A DNA stretch of 64,000 nt from contig JABHXU010000004.1 of NCBI GenBank assembly GCA_018657065.1, positions 1-64,000 of the forward strand, given 5' to 3'. The number at the start of each line of letters is the position of its first letter. Position 1 is the first letter of the stretch. Positions 1 through 8,763 of the stretch are shown here, piece by piece. Position numbers and translations under genes: made by a program. The stretch is from an archaeon. Its GTDB lineage: Archaea; Nanobdellota; Nanobdellia; Woesearchaeales; GW2011-AR15. A model generated the notes under the pieces. It was not told the DNA's origin and did no database searches. It saw only the letters and a list, made by a program, of their open reading frames with translations.

Positions 1-2092
1 CTGCAACTGTGTTAGCACATGGACCACCGACAACGATCATGTTCTTTGACATTGAACCTGCTTCACTGTCTAGAACTGCTAATCCTACTGAGAATGGATT
101 AACTTTATCCGCCATAACACTGTCTGATCCACCTGATGTGACATCTGAATCCATTGGTAAGACAAATACATTACCAAAGACATCTTCGCCTGGGTGCATA
201 ACTCTTAACCAATATCCATCTTCTTCTCTTTCTACTGTAGATCCTCTTAGAGTGTGCCAGAATGAACTACTGTCGTCATCATTGTCTACATCTACTCCAC
301 CACCCAAAATTCCTGTTGGTTGACTTGCTTGGAATCCATCATCTGCATCATAAACAATTGCAAATGTTCCGACATCTGGTGTTTCTCCACTATCATCATA
401 TTCAGTCAATACAAAGGTTTCATTATCTAAACCACTTAATACTGCTTCATACTTTGTTTGGAATTCTCCGTCACCAAATCCTGGATAGTCACCAAAGACC
501 AAAGTTGTGTTATCATATCCTACTCTAACACTTCCTAATGATCCTAGATCTACTGAGTTGTTAGCTCCATCACATGCATAGGTATACTCGTCTGCAATTG
601 CGTCATTGTCGTAAGTGACATCATTAATTGTGATACCATCTGTACAATCAATTTCTTCAATTTGAAGAACGTGTATTTCGTCTGTATCTGTTGAGTACAA
701 CAAGTAAACATCTTCTGGACCTTGTGTTGTTGATTCTCCAACTTGTAGCATTGGTTTTTCTGTTGCTTCACCAAAATGTGCTGTTGAGTCATCATAAGCC
801 CACATTAATGTTACTTCTTCATCATCATTGTTCAGGAAAACTAATTCTGCATCGTCACCGCTTGCATCAAAGTATAATTCTTCGTACATTCCAGTGGTAC
901 CTGCAAATTCAACTTTCCAGTTTCCAAAGACTGGGTCTGTCCATGCTTCTCCTGCTGCAAGATATAAATCATCTTGATTTATTCCTGTATCTTCTTTACC
1001 TGCATCATAATTAACAGTAAATCCTGTCCAGTCTCCACTTGAACCTGTAAAGGTTACAGTTGAACCATCTAGATCTACATCATTAATAGATACTTTTTCA
1101 CCGTCTTCAAGAACAATTTCATATGATCCTAGACTTAATTCACAGGTATCTGCGTCATAATCTTTTGTGTAGACTGCTACAACATCTAAGACACCTACTG
1201 ACATGTCTCCAAATTCTTCTGTTGTTCCGTCATCAATCCAGATTGTGACTCCATCAACATTAACACCACATTTTGTTTCACCTGAGTCAACGTCTACGAC
1301 TGTGACTGTGTGTGATCCAATTGTGTAAGGTTGATCTTGTACAAGCCATAATGTACTATCGCCTGCAACTACTGTCAATTTATCTACACCTGTTCCTGAT
1401 GTATCTGCTCTTGCATCTGTAATGGTATAGGTGTTTCCTTGGATATCCAAAGTGTTTCCTTCCATATCTGCTGCATTATCTACATCAACACCTGAATCTA
1501 ATAATAAGGTGTATGTGTATACATCAGCATTTTTTGCTAAATGCAAATATGTTCCAAATGGTCTTCCATCTTCATAAACATCACTGTCGTCTGGTTGTTC
1601 CATCATTAATTCAAATGTATCATCTGATGTGGTTCCAAATGCTAATGTTTGTGTAAAATCTGTTTCACCAGTATTATCACCTTCATTATCATCAAAAGTT
1701 CCATCTGATAACAAATCTAGATCACTATCATCTAAATCTGTTGTTTGAACATCTGTCATTTGATCATTGATGTTAAATGGGGCTCCATTTTTTTCAATTT
1801 TCAAACCATCTTCAGTTGTTGGTGCTACTGCTGTTGAAACTTCAACTGCTGTTTGTGATACTGCTGCTGCTTGAAGAGCTGCTGCAATGTCAATTGCACC
1901 TAAGACATCTGCTGTCTGTGCTGCTGCACCCACGACAAGTACTGTGTCGTCTAGCTGACCATCCGCAACGAATGGTGCTGGGTAATCCATTAGGTCCCAC
2001 GTTGCTGCAGTTGCACCCAAAATGGTTGCTCCAAGCATTAACGCTCCGGTTCCAAGGGCCACTATTCTTTTTGCCCAATTTTTCTTTTCCAT
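1..2092 (-). CDS. S-layer protein, N-terminal part (runs off the left edge)
   Basis: The frame is open from the ATG at 2092 to the window edge, about 697 codons, so the C-terminus lies outside. The protein starts with a basic end (MEKKNWAKRIVALGTGA) and a hydrophobic Ala/Gly segment, a secretion signal. A conserved-looking stretch follows (WDLMDYPAPFVADGQ, then VVGAAAQTADVLGAIDIAAAL), which I recognise from archaeal S-layer proteins of the MJ0822-like family. The remainder is rich in Asp, Thr, Gly and Val, as expected of a beta-domain exported coat protein. A strong ribosome site GGAGGTG lies 8 nt before the start. The product should assemble the paracrystalline cell envelope. The family call rests on N-terminal motifs and composition. 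Confidence 0.85.
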   Translation of the reverse strand, partial: MEKKNWAKRIVALGTGALMLGATILGATAATWDLMDYPAPFVADGQLDDTVLVVGAAAQTADVLGAIDIAAALQAAAVSQTAVEVSTAVAPTTEDGLKIEKNGAPFNINDQMTDVQTTDLDDSDLDLLSDGTFDDNEGDNTGETDFTQTLAFGTTSDDTFELMMEQPDDSDVYEDGRPFGTYLHLAKNADVYTYTLLLDSGVDVDNAADMEGNTLDIQGNTYTITDARADTSGTGVDKLTVVAGDSTLWLVQDQPYTIGSHTVTVVDVDSGETKCGVNVDGVTIWIDDGTTEEFGDMSVGVLDVVAVYTKDYDADTCELSLGSYEIVLEDGEKVSINDVDLDGSTVTFTGSSGDWTGFTVNYDAGKEDTGINQDDLYLAAGEAWTDPVFGNWKVEFAGTTGMYEELYFDASGDDAELVFLNNDDEEVTLMWAYDDSTAHFGEATEKPMLQVGESTTQGPEDVYLLYSTDTDEIHVLQIEEIDCTDGITINDVTYDNDAIADEYTYACDGANNSVDLGSLGSVRVGYDNTTLVFGDYPGFGDGEFQTKYEAVLSGLDNETFVLTEYDDSGETPDVGTFAIVYDADDGFQASQPTGILGGGVDVDNDDDSSSFWHTLRGSTVEREEDGYWLRVMHPGEDVFGNVFVLPMDSDVTSGGSDSVMADKVNPFSVGLAVLDSEAGSMSKNMIVVGGPCANTVA

Positions 2093-2100
2093 TTATTTAA

Positions 2101-2218
2101 CACCTCCGTGTTAATATTATTAACATAAACGTATTCTCTCTCATCTCTTAAAAGTAAACTCTGTCATCTCTGTAAACGTGACTATATACCCCAATGAGAC
2201 CAATTTCACTTTATAAAG
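2101..2218 (-). promoter_or_regulatory. S-layer gene promoter and untranslated leader
   Basis: On the minus strand there is a TATA box CTTTATAAAG (2209-2218) and a second TATA-like run at 2183-2190. An 8-bp inverted repeat TGTTAATA/TATTAACA with a one-base centre (2109-2125) sits immediately before the ribosome site GGAGGTG (2101-2107). Two imperfect 20-bp direct repeats (2131-2150 and 2154-2173, 15 matches) lie within the leader. A long structured leader could stabilise an abundant mRNA; that role is inference. Confidence 0.6.
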
Positions 2219-2400
2219 TTTTCGCAAACATACCTAAAATAAGTATTGTTTTCAAAAACAGAAACTCTAAAACCCTTGATTTCAGAGGCTTTAGAAAGTA
2301 GTAACTTTTTAGTGAAAAAAAGTAAAAAATCAGTCTTTTTTTTTCTTTTCAATAAACTTTATAAACCATGAACATGAATACCTATACTAATATCAGAAAG

Positions 2401-2558
2401 CTTTAAATATTATCCGAATCTATATATTATTATGAGATCAACATCGAGTTCTATAAGCTAACTGCTCTACATTGACTTTAATCTTAACATAATACTGTTT
2501 GAAAATTTTGATAAAATATTAATACTAATATTAATTAAACAAATAAAGGTGATATTAC
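2401..2558 (+). promoter_or_regulatory. serS promoter and leader region
   Basis: A TATA box TTTAAATA (2402-2409) lies 26 nt before the ATG of a nine-codon serine-rich ORF (2432-2461). Downstream are a small A/T hairpin ATTAATA/TATTAAT (2518-2535) and the serS ribosome site GGTGAT (2549-2554). The leader from the predicted transcript start to serS is about 127 nt. No strong GC-rich terminator is visible, so control could act on termination at weak T-runs or on translation. The Ser-codon content is direct observation; regulation is inference. Confidence 0.6.
2432..2461 (+). CDS. Putative serine leader peptide upstream of serS (MRSTSSSIS)
   Basis: This nine-codon ORF encodes MRSTSSSIS followed by TAA. 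Five of its nine residues are serine, written with five different codons (TCA, TCG, AGT, TCT, AGC), so it samples nearly the whole serine codon set. Its ATG sits 26 nt downstream of a TATA box, the spacing used by leaderless genes throughout this window. It ends 97 nt before the seryl-tRNA synthetase start. By analogy with bacterial attenuator leader peptides, ribosome stalling here under low Ser-tRNA could regulate serS. Such a short ORF could still be chance. Confidence 0.65.
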   Translation: MRSTSSSIS

Positions 2559-3839
2559 ATGCTTGATATGAAACTAATAAGAGAAAATCCAGATATAATA
2601 AAAAAAGATTTACAAAAAAGAGATAGACCTGACTTGATTAAAAAGTTAGATGAAGTTAGAGAACTTGATGTTTTATGGAGAGAATCTCTTCAAAAAACTG
2701 AAGACTTTAAACGTCAAAGAAATGTTTTAAGTAAAGAAATAGCTGAATTAAAAAAACAAGATAAGGATGCTTCTGAAAAATTATCTTTAGTTAAAGAGAT
2801 CCCAATTAAAATCAAACAAGAAGAAGAAAAAACTCTTACAATAAAAGAAAAAATAGACATTATTAGATTTGATATACCTAATATATTACATGAATCTGTT
2901 CCTGTTGGAATAGATGATACACAAAATAAAGAAGAAAAAGTTTGGGGTAAAAAACCAAGTCCAGATTTTGAAATTAAAAGTCATGTAGATTTACTTGAAG
3001 AATTTGATTTAGCTGACACAAAAAAAGCAAGTGAAGTAGCAGGAAAAAGATTTTATTATCTAAAAAATGAACTTGTTATGTTAGATTTTGCTTTACAAAA
3101 ATTTGCTTTAGACATACTCTATAAAAAAGGTTTTATTTTAGTTCAACCACCTTTAATGTTAAGGAAATCTTCATACGATACAATGGTTTCAATGGGAGAT
3201 TTTGAAGAAGTTATGTATAAAATAGATGATGAAGATCTTTATTTAATTGCTACATCAGAACATCCACTTGGAGTTTATCATTTAAATGAAACAGTAGACG
3301 CAAAAAAACTCCCATTAAAATATGCTGGAATTTCTCCTTGTTTTAGAAAAGAAGTAGGAAGTCATGGAAAAGACACTAAAGGAATATTTAGAGTTCATAA
3401 TTTTAACAAAATTGAACAATTTGTATTTTGTCGACCAGAAAATTCTTGGAAAATCCATGAAGAAATAACTGCTAACGCTGAAGAAATATTTCAAAAACTT
3501 GAACTGCCTTACCACATTGTAAATGTTTGTACTGGTGACATGGGTGGAATTGCATCTAAAAAATACGATATTGAAGTGTGGATGCCAGGCCAACAAAAAT
3601 ATAGAGAAGTTGTTTCATCAAGTAATTGCACGGATTATCAAGCAAGAAGGCTTAATACTAAATATGAAGAACATGGAAAAAGACAACTTGTTCATACATT
3701 AAATAGTACTGCAATTGCTACAAGTAGAGTAATTGTAGCAATAATGGAAAATTTACAAAATAAAGACGGAAGTTTTAATGTTCCTAAAGCACTTATGCCT
3801 TACATGAATGGGATTAAGGTAATTGGAACAAAAAAATAA
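2559..3839 (+). CDS. serS: Seryl-tRNA synthetase
   Basis: This 426-residue class II synthetase charges tRNA-Ser with serine in the cytoplasm. The N-terminal third (about residues 1-110) is the charged coiled-coil arm that contacts the long variable arm of tRNA-Ser. The catalytic domain shows motif 2 (FRKEVGSHGKDTKGIFRVHNF, about residue 263), the TSEHPLG stretch (about 229) and motif 3 (LNSTAIATSRVIVAIMENLQ, near 385). Length and sequence match the common SerRS found in bacteria and many archaea, not the rare methanogen type. GGTGAT precedes the ATG by 4 nt. It follows a serine-codon leader peptide, and a tRNA-Ser gene lies at 59.46 kb. Confidence 0.96.
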   Translation: MLDMKLIRENPDIIKKDLQKRDRPDLIKKLDEVRELDVLWRESLQKTEDFKRQRNVLSKEIAELKKQDKDASEKLSLVKEIPIKIKQEEEKTLTIKEKIDIIRFDIPNILHESVPVGIDDTQNKEEKVWGKKPSPDFEIKSHVDLLEEFDLADTKKASEVAGKRFYYLKNELVMLDFALQKFALDILYKKGFILVQPPLMLRKSSYDTMVSMGDFEEVMYKIDDEDLYLIATSEHPLGVYHLNETVDAKKLPLKYAGISPCFRKEVGSHGKDTKGIFRVHNFNKIEQFVFCRPENSWKIHEEITANAEEIFQKLELPYHIVNVCTGDMGGIASKKYDIEVWMPGQQKYREVVSSSNCTDYQARRLNTKYEEHGKRQLVHTLNSTAIATSRVIVAIMENLQNKDGSFNVPKALMPYMNGIKVIGTKK

Positions 3840-3841
3840 AA

Positions 3842-4354
3842 TTAGGCATTTAATGCCTTTTTTACTTCTTTTAATACTAAATTATATTGTTTATCTAATT
3901 TAAATCCAGACATAGGCGAAACTCTAGCATCTGCACTTCCAGCAATATCTGATCCACGTTGATAATGAAACCAGTCACCTGATTTTGCTTCTGACCTAGG
4001 TTTATAGTATTCTCTAAAAGTATCTAATTTTCCATTAATTCCCGTGTCTGTAAGTGACATACCTATTGAAGTCATTGAAGGATTAGGAGGCATGTCTACA
4101 ATTATTTCAAGTCTTGAATTAGGCATAACATTAAAAAAAGAATCTCTAAGTTGTCCATAATATGAAACCTTAAATGGTGAATCATCAGACATCATACCTT
4201 CAAGGTGATAATTACAAAATTGATAGCCACCTCTAAAATCAGGTGTAGTATTTTCTTTTCCTTCCCCATGCTCAACAACATAATCTCTTAACTGTCTAGC
4301 TAAAAAAAAGTTTTGAGCTATTATCATACCGTGACTTAATTTGTTTTCTTTCAT
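3842..4354 (-). CDS. Hypothetical protein, 170 aa
   Basis: I do not recognise this protein. It is soluble, with no signal peptide or membrane segment, and has a run RLEIIVDMPPNPSMTSIGMSLTDTGINGK in its middle and a basic C-terminal helix. It is convergent with serS, the two stop codons lying 2 nt apart. No clear ribosome site precedes the ATG. Confidence 0.6.
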   Translation of the reverse strand: MKENKLSHGMIIAQNFFLARQLRDYVVEHGEGKENTTPDFRGGYQFCNYHLEGMMSDDSPFKVSYYGQLRDSFFNVMPNSRLEIIVDMPPNPSMTSIGMSLTDTGINGKLDTFREYYKPRSEAKSGDWFHYQRGSDIAGSADARVSPMSGFKLDKQYNLVLKEVKKALNA

Positions 4355-4454
4355 TTTATCTCAATTAAAAATAGGCAAAAGCTTATTTTGAAGCTAACGT
4401 AGATATAGTATAAGGTAGTCAATATGCATATATATGTTCGAATGTGAAAAAAAA

Positions 4455-5453
4455 TTATGAGTTAGTTTCTCTTAAACATTTAGGAAAGTATGTGTATTTG
4501 TATTCTTTTAATATTAAATTCAAATCATGTTGTTTTAAATCTTCACCTAATAATGATCTAATTTCCATCAAGACTTCGTTTAATTCATCCCCTGTTTTAA
4601 GTCTAATTTCAAAACCAAAATCATGTTGACCTATCAATTCATAAATATAAGTAACATTAGGATTTGTCTGAAGATATGTGTTTAAAGATTTTAATTTTTG
4701 TTTTGTTAATTGTTTAAATTTTAATGTAATTAAATACCAACTATAACCCACAGATTTACTACCAGACCATGCACTAGGTCTATATTTCACAATTATTTTT
4801 TTATCTTCAAGTTTTTTTAAATGATACTTAACTAAATCTCTTGAAACATTTAGTTTAATTGCTAAATCTGATAATTGGATTCTTGACTCTTTTGCTAATG
4901 ACTCAAGAACTTGAATATCTAAATTAGATACTTTTACAACTCCTTCTTGTTTTTGTTCAGGTATAAATTTATGTTTTAAAGGAGCATACAAAAATGGAAC
5001 TGGAACCAAGTGTTCTGTTTCAATATGATCTGATTCATAATTATCAAAAAACTGGTCATATTTTGATTCAATATTTTTTAAAATTTTATTTAACTCTAAA
5101 ACATTTTTTACAAAGAATTTTAGAACTAAATCATAGTTTCCAATACATTTTATCACCCACGCAGTGTTTGGATGTTTTGTTAAAAATTCAATTATTTCTG
5201 TTTTTTTGTTATTATTTATACTCTTTAATTTCAAAAAAACCATATAAGATTGCCACCCTATTCTTTGAACATTATATACTGAGTTAAATCCTATTAAGAG
5301 ACCTAAATCATGCATTCTTTTGATTCTATAATGAACAACTTGTTTACTTAAACCAACCTTTTTAGCAATCTTTGAATAATGCATTCTACCGTCGACAAAA
5401 AGTTCTCTTAAAATTCTTTTGTCTTTTAGGGAAACTTTAATATCAATAGTCAT
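4455..5453 (-). CDS. Tandem Lrp/AsnC-family transcriptional regulator
   Basis: This 332-residue protein contains two consecutive Lrp/AsnC units. The first HTH is at about residues 8-55 (KIAKKVGLSKQVVHYRIKRM) with an alpha/beta ligand-binding RAM domain at about 65-150. The second HTH is at about 178-225 (LAIKLNVSRDLVKYHLKKLE) with a second RAM domain to the C-terminus. Single-unit Lrp proteins are about 150 residues, so this is an internal duplication or fusion. The promoter has a TATA box 28 nt before the ATG, so the mRNA is probably leaderless. A palindrome TTTGTCAAA is centred 45 nt upstream, suggesting autoregulation. The paralogue at 13271 has the same arrangement. It is divergent from the asparaginase-fold gene. 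Confidence 0.88.
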   Translation of the reverse strand: MTIDIKVSLKDKRILRELFVDGRMHYSKIAKKVGLSKQVVHYRIKRMHDLGLLIGFNSVYNVQRIGWQSYMVFLKLKSINNNKKTEIIEFLTKHPNTAWVIKCIGNYDLVLKFFVKNVLELNKILKNIESKYDQFFDNYESDHIETEHLVPVPFLYAPLKHKFIPEQKQEGVVKVSNLDIQVLESLAKESRIQLSDLAIKLNVSRDLVKYHLKKLEDKKIIVKYRPSAWSGSKSVGYSWYLITLKFKQLTKQKLKSLNTYLQTNPNVTYIYELIGQHDFGFEIRLKTGDELNEVLMEIRSLLGEDLKQHDLNLILKEYKYTYFPKCLRETNS

Positions 5454-5493
5454 AATTTTACAGGTAGTGTAATTCTATATATAAAGTTTACCA

Positions 5494-5502
5494 TTTGTCA
5501 AA
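5494..5502. promoter_or_regulatory. Palindromic operator candidate TTTGTCAAA (lrp at 5453)
   Basis: The 9-bp palindrome is centred at 5498, exactly 45 nt from the A of the ATG at 5453, just upstream of the TATA box (about 5476-5486). The same word with the same spacing precedes the second tandem Lrp gene. Confidence 0.6.
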
Positions 5503-5585
5503 AAAATTAAGCATAAATTATAGATTATTTAGGTGAATAATTAACACCAAACACTTTTGTCGACTTTAACAATCTTTCTATTTCC

Positions 5586-5631
5586 TTTGACAAAAACGTA
5601 AAAATTAGCATAAAAATTATTTTTTGTCAAA
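5586..5631. promoter_or_regulatory. Two further copies of the Lrp-type palindrome before the asparaginase-fold gene
   Basis: TTTGACAAA (5586-5594) and TTTGTCAAA (5623-5631) flank an A/T-rich spacer containing ATTAGCATAAA. A related ATTAAGCATAAA follows the copy at 5494. The second copy lies about 20 nt upstream of the TATA-like TTTATTATATTTATAA (5647-5662) for the gene starting at 5717. They could let the divergent Lrp protein control both genes. Confidence 0.5.
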
Positions 5632-5716
5632 AAAAAAGCTAAAACATTTATTATATTTATAACTCCTTTCTAGTAACAACACATAAAATATGTGATTAAA
5701 CAAAAGGTGATATGAA

Positions 5717-6757
5717 ATGAAAAATAATAATTTAGGAATACATACAATAATAACCGGCGGAACAATGGATTTTCAGTTTAATCCAAACTTTGAGATCGAA
5801 CAAGGTACTGTTGATTCATTAGTTCCAAGAAAACAATCCGTCGTTCCAATGTTTCTTAAAAATAAAGTCAAGATGAGAGGTGATGAAATTTTATTTGATC
5901 GTGTTTCTTTAAAAGATAGTAGGAATATGAATGAAGAAGATTATCAAAAAGTTTTAGATATGGCTGCGAAAAGTCCATATGAAAAAATTCTAATTACAAC
6001 TGGAATTGTTGAAATGGACACATTTAAAGAATTTTTAAGTGCAAATGCAGAAGTGCTTGACGGTAAAGTAGTTGGACTTGTTGGGTCTAGACTACCCTTA
6101 TCTGAATATAGATCAGATGCAGGATTTCATTTAGGATACTCAATAGGAAATATTCAAAACTCAGAACCTGGAATATTTTCGTTTCACCCCGAATCTACAA
6201 GAGAATCTTTGGAAAACTTGCTTCCAGATATGGTCATCCATATAACTGGGGGAACAATTGACTCTTCTTATAGTGAAAGCGCTGACACAGCAAGACCATA
6301 TGAACATTCAAGGATCGCCGAATACTTTGCTGAAACTTTAGGTGTTAAATTACCAGAACCTGAGTTGACCTTCAATGAAATTACTATGAAGGACAGTAGA
6401 GAACTTACAGAAACAGAGATAAGAGAACTTATGGATCAAATCAAAAATAATAGCCATAAAAACCAAATTGCTACTGCAGGAACTTATGCTTTGCCAGACC
6501 TAGCCAGTAGTTCAGATAAAATGATGCAAAGTGGTGAGATGCAAAACAGTACAGTAACTTATGTTGGAGCAATGTTACCTGATGATGTTATATTCAATGA
6601 TGGGTATTTTAATTTAGGTTTTGCATTGGGAAAAACACCACATGTTGATCCAGGAGTATATGTTGCAATGCATGGTTGGATGACTCATCCTGATAACGTT
6701 ATGAAACAACTCCAAAAAGCTGAGTTTGTTCCTTATGATTTGGATAACAGAGTATAA
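5717..6757 (+). CDS. Tandem asparaginase-fold protein with degenerate active sites
   Basis: The 346 residues are two copies of the L-asparaginase/glutaminase N-terminal fold. Copy 1 (about 8-158) has ITGGTM at 12-17, LKDSRNM at 65-71 and RLPLSEYRSDAGFHLG. Copy 2 (about 172-322) has ITGGTID at 176-182, MKDSREL at 224-230 and MLPDDVIFNDGYFNLG. Real asparaginases have TGGTI, DSRDM and HGTDT motifs in one domain, followed by a C-terminal domain. Here the HGTDT site reads TTGIVEMDT in copy 1 and TAGTYALPD in copy 2, and the usual C-terminal domain is absent. It may therefore bind but not hydrolyse amide amino acids, or act on another substrate. GGTGAT precedes the ATG. The divergent neighbour is an Lrp regulator. 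Confidence 0.75.
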   Translation: MKNNNLGIHTIITGGTMDFQFNPNFEIEQGTVDSLVPRKQSVVPMFLKNKVKMRGDEILFDRVSLKDSRNMNEEDYQKVLDMAAKSPYEKILITTGIVEMDTFKEFLSANAEVLDGKVVGLVGSRLPLSEYRSDAGFHLGYSIGNIQNSEPGIFSFHPESTRESLENLLPDMVIHITGGTIDSSYSESADTARPYEHSRIAEYFAETLGVKLPEPELTFNEITMKDSRELTETEIRELMDQIKNNSHKNQIATAGTYALPDLASSSDKMMQSGEMQNSTVTYVGAMLPDDVIFNDGYFNLGFALGKTPHVDPGVYVAMHGWMTHPDNVMKQLQKAEFVPYDLDNRV

Positions 6758-6799
6758 TATTCAAGAAGATATGTTGATTTCAAATCTTTTTTTTCATTT

Positions 6800-7216
6800 T
6801 TACTTAGGCAATTTCAACAATTTCCATAGACCAATAGTAAAATAACTAAAACCAACAAAAACAAGAACTATTCTACCAAATCCTGAAGTTATCAATGATT
6901 TTAATAATTGAGAAGTACTTGCAAACCCATATAATGAAGCTAAAATTGCTGAAACAAAAATAGATGTTCCAAAAATTATTTTTAACAAACTCTCAATTTT
7001 TTCTGCAAAAATATATGCTGGTTTGACTAAAACAGTTGAACCAAACCAGTCTACTTCCTTAAGTGGCCTAGGTATTTTTTTCTTTTTAAAAACATCAACA
7101 AAATCTTCAAAAAAATCTTCAGCTTCATCAAATAATTCTTCAAAAGCTTTTCCTAAATATTTAAATGGTCTTCCTTTTAAAAAAACTTTTTTTAAATATT
7201 TAAAAAATTTTGTCAT
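6800..7216 (-). CDS. Small membrane protein with basic N-terminus, 138 aa
   Basis: I do not recognise a family. Residues 1-50 are Lys/Phe/Glu-rich (FKYLKKVFLKGRPFKYLGKAF, then acidic FDEAEDFFEDFVDVFKKKK). Two or three hydrophobic helices follow (about 68-90 and 105-130), ending LWKLLKLPK. It is probably an integral membrane protein with a cytoplasmic amphipathic tail. A TATA box TTTATATA lies about 32 nt upstream. It is convergent with the asparaginase-fold gene. Confidence 0.55.
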   Translation of the reverse strand: MTKFFKYLKKVFLKGRPFKYLGKAFEELFDEAEDFFEDFVDVFKKKKIPRPLKEVDWFGSTVLVKPAYIFAEKIESLLKIIFGTSIFVSAILASLYGFASTSQLLKSLITSGFGRIVLVFVGFSYFTIGLWKLLKLPK

Positions 7217-7288
7217 CTTATAAAATTAAATCTAAATCATTCAATATATAAAATTTATTATTGATGCAAGCTCATTAGAAATTTGTAT

Positions 7289-8635
7289 CTATTTTTTTAC
7301 TACTTTTCGTCTAAATGTTATCAATCGATTAATTATACCCATTGTTGGCATAGTACTTAAAACATTATATGCTAACCTATGATAAGATATTGTTTTAACT
7401 TTTCTAGGCTCTTGCAATTTTGGTAAAAACCATAAAGCGACTACTGATCTAGCAATACCACTAATTAAAAATACAAACAAATGTTTTGACCAAAAAAAAG
7501 TATTATATTTAACAATTATTGCACCAATCATTGGTCCTAAAAATAGACCTATCCCATTTATAACATTATTAAAAGATATTAACCTTGTTCTAGTCCTTCT
7601 ATCAGTTAAATTATATAAATAATTAAAGGCAGATATTTCATATGCAGCCCAAATAATACCTGCAAAAAATTGAATCACAAGTAAATAAAATAAATTCCCG
7701 CTTATAATCCATAAAACTGGAATAATTGGAAGAAAAATTGATGCAAAAGAAATGATTTTTTTTGAACCGTACTTATCACATGCTGATCCCCAGAGTGACA
7801 TTGTTAAATATTTCGCAATAATAGATGTTGCATTAACAATTGTAAAAATTATGTAACTCATTTTCAAATCATTTAACATGTATGAAACAAAAAAAGGACT
7901 AGAAATGTAAACTGCAAAACTTATAAACCCTAAATAAAAAACAAGTTTTCTATATTCTCTATATTTATTATAAGACAAAAATTCCTTAAAACCCAATTTT
8001 ACATTCTTTTTTACATCATAAGAAGGTTCATATTTTTTTAATAGAAAATATAATGATAAAATTCTTGATAAAAATGCTAAGGAAAAAATAATTGCAAATC
8101 CTAAATACTTGTTGTTAAAAAAATTAGCTTGATTCAAAATTAACCCAGCGACAATATAAGATAGAAAAGTTGACATTCCTGTGAACTTATATCTTATACC
8201 AAAGTATTTTCCTCTGTTTTTAGAGTCAACTAAATCACCCATCCAACTATTCCAAGATGGATTGGTTATTCTTCCAAAAACCCAATACAATGATACAAAA
8301 ATTAGCAAATAAAATGGTTTAAATGTTCCTAATAAAAATATTAGTGTTATAGGAATGTACATCAAAGCTTCAAAAATAGCAAAAAAAGAAATTAATTTTT
8401 TCCTAGATTTAAACAAAAACAATAATTCATTTGACATTAATTGAAATAGTGAAGACAATAAATTTGGAACAGAACTAATTAAACCAATCATTTGTGCTGA
8501 ACTATTAAGTAATACAGCAAAAGCTAAGAAAAAAGATTCACCAAGACCAATGGAAGCAGCGTAAAAACTACCATCAAATATTGAGTATTTTAAACTCTTT
8601 TTCTTTTGTTCCTTTAATTCTTTACTCTCTTTCAT
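7289..8635 (-). CDS. MFS-type transporter
   Basis: This 448-residue polytopic protein has about 12 hydrophobic segments separated by short basic loops. The layout fits the major facilitator superfamily: an N-terminal bundle with the loop GRITNPSWNSWMGDLVDSKNRGKYFGIRYK around residue 120-150 (the MFS loop region) and a C-terminal bundle with YNLTDRRTRTRLISFNNVINGIGLFLGP. Substrate cannot be inferred. AAGAGGA precedes the ATG as ribosome site, and a TATA box CTTTATAAA lies further upstream. Confidence 0.8.
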   Translation of the reverse strand: MKESKELKEQKKKSLKYSIFDGSFYAASIGLGESFFLAFAVLLNSSAQMIGLISSVPNLLSSLFQLMSNELLFLFKSRKKLISFFAIFEALMYIPITLIFLLGTFKPFYLLIFVSLYWVFGRITNPSWNSWMGDLVDSKNRGKYFGIRYKFTGMSTFLSYIVAGLILNQANFFNNKYLGFAIIFSLAFLSRILSLYFLLKKYEPSYDVKKNVKLGFKEFLSYNKYREYRKLVFYLGFISFAVYISSPFFVSYMLNDLKMSYIIFTIVNATSIIAKYLTMSLWGSACDKYGSKKIISFASIFLPIIPVLWIISGNLFYLLVIQFFAGIIWAAYEISAFNYLYNLTDRRTRTRLISFNNVINGIGLFLGPMIGAIIVKYNTFFWSKHLFVFLISGIARSVVALWFLPKLQEPRKVKTISYHRLAYNVLSTMPTMGIINRLITFRRKVVKK

Positions 8636-8763
8636 GTTTTTCCTCTTAAAAACACGTAGAGTTTTTCTTCATAGTTTATAAAGACTTGTGTTATAAAAAA
8701 GAACTATTTTAACATAACTAATAAATCCAGATTAAATACCATAAAAAACATTCAAAATCAAGT

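Noticed and set aside
1-2100. Several plus-strand ORFs opposite the S-layer gene
   Set aside because: They are low-complexity antisense frames of a continuous minus-strand coding region with signal peptide and ribosome site.
2109-2167. Tiny ORFs in the S-layer leader overlapping by ATGA
   Set aside because: They do not sit at the predicted transcript start, and the inverted repeat before the ribosome site explains the sequence better.
2432-2475. tRNA D-arm-like sequence near 2445-2470
   Set aside because: No acceptor or T-arm partner exists on either strand; the stretch is better explained by the serine leader ORF.
5587-5631. TTTGTCAAA copies as bacterial-style -35 elements
   Set aside because: Promoters here use archaeal TATA boxes, and the palindromes are placed as regulator sites.
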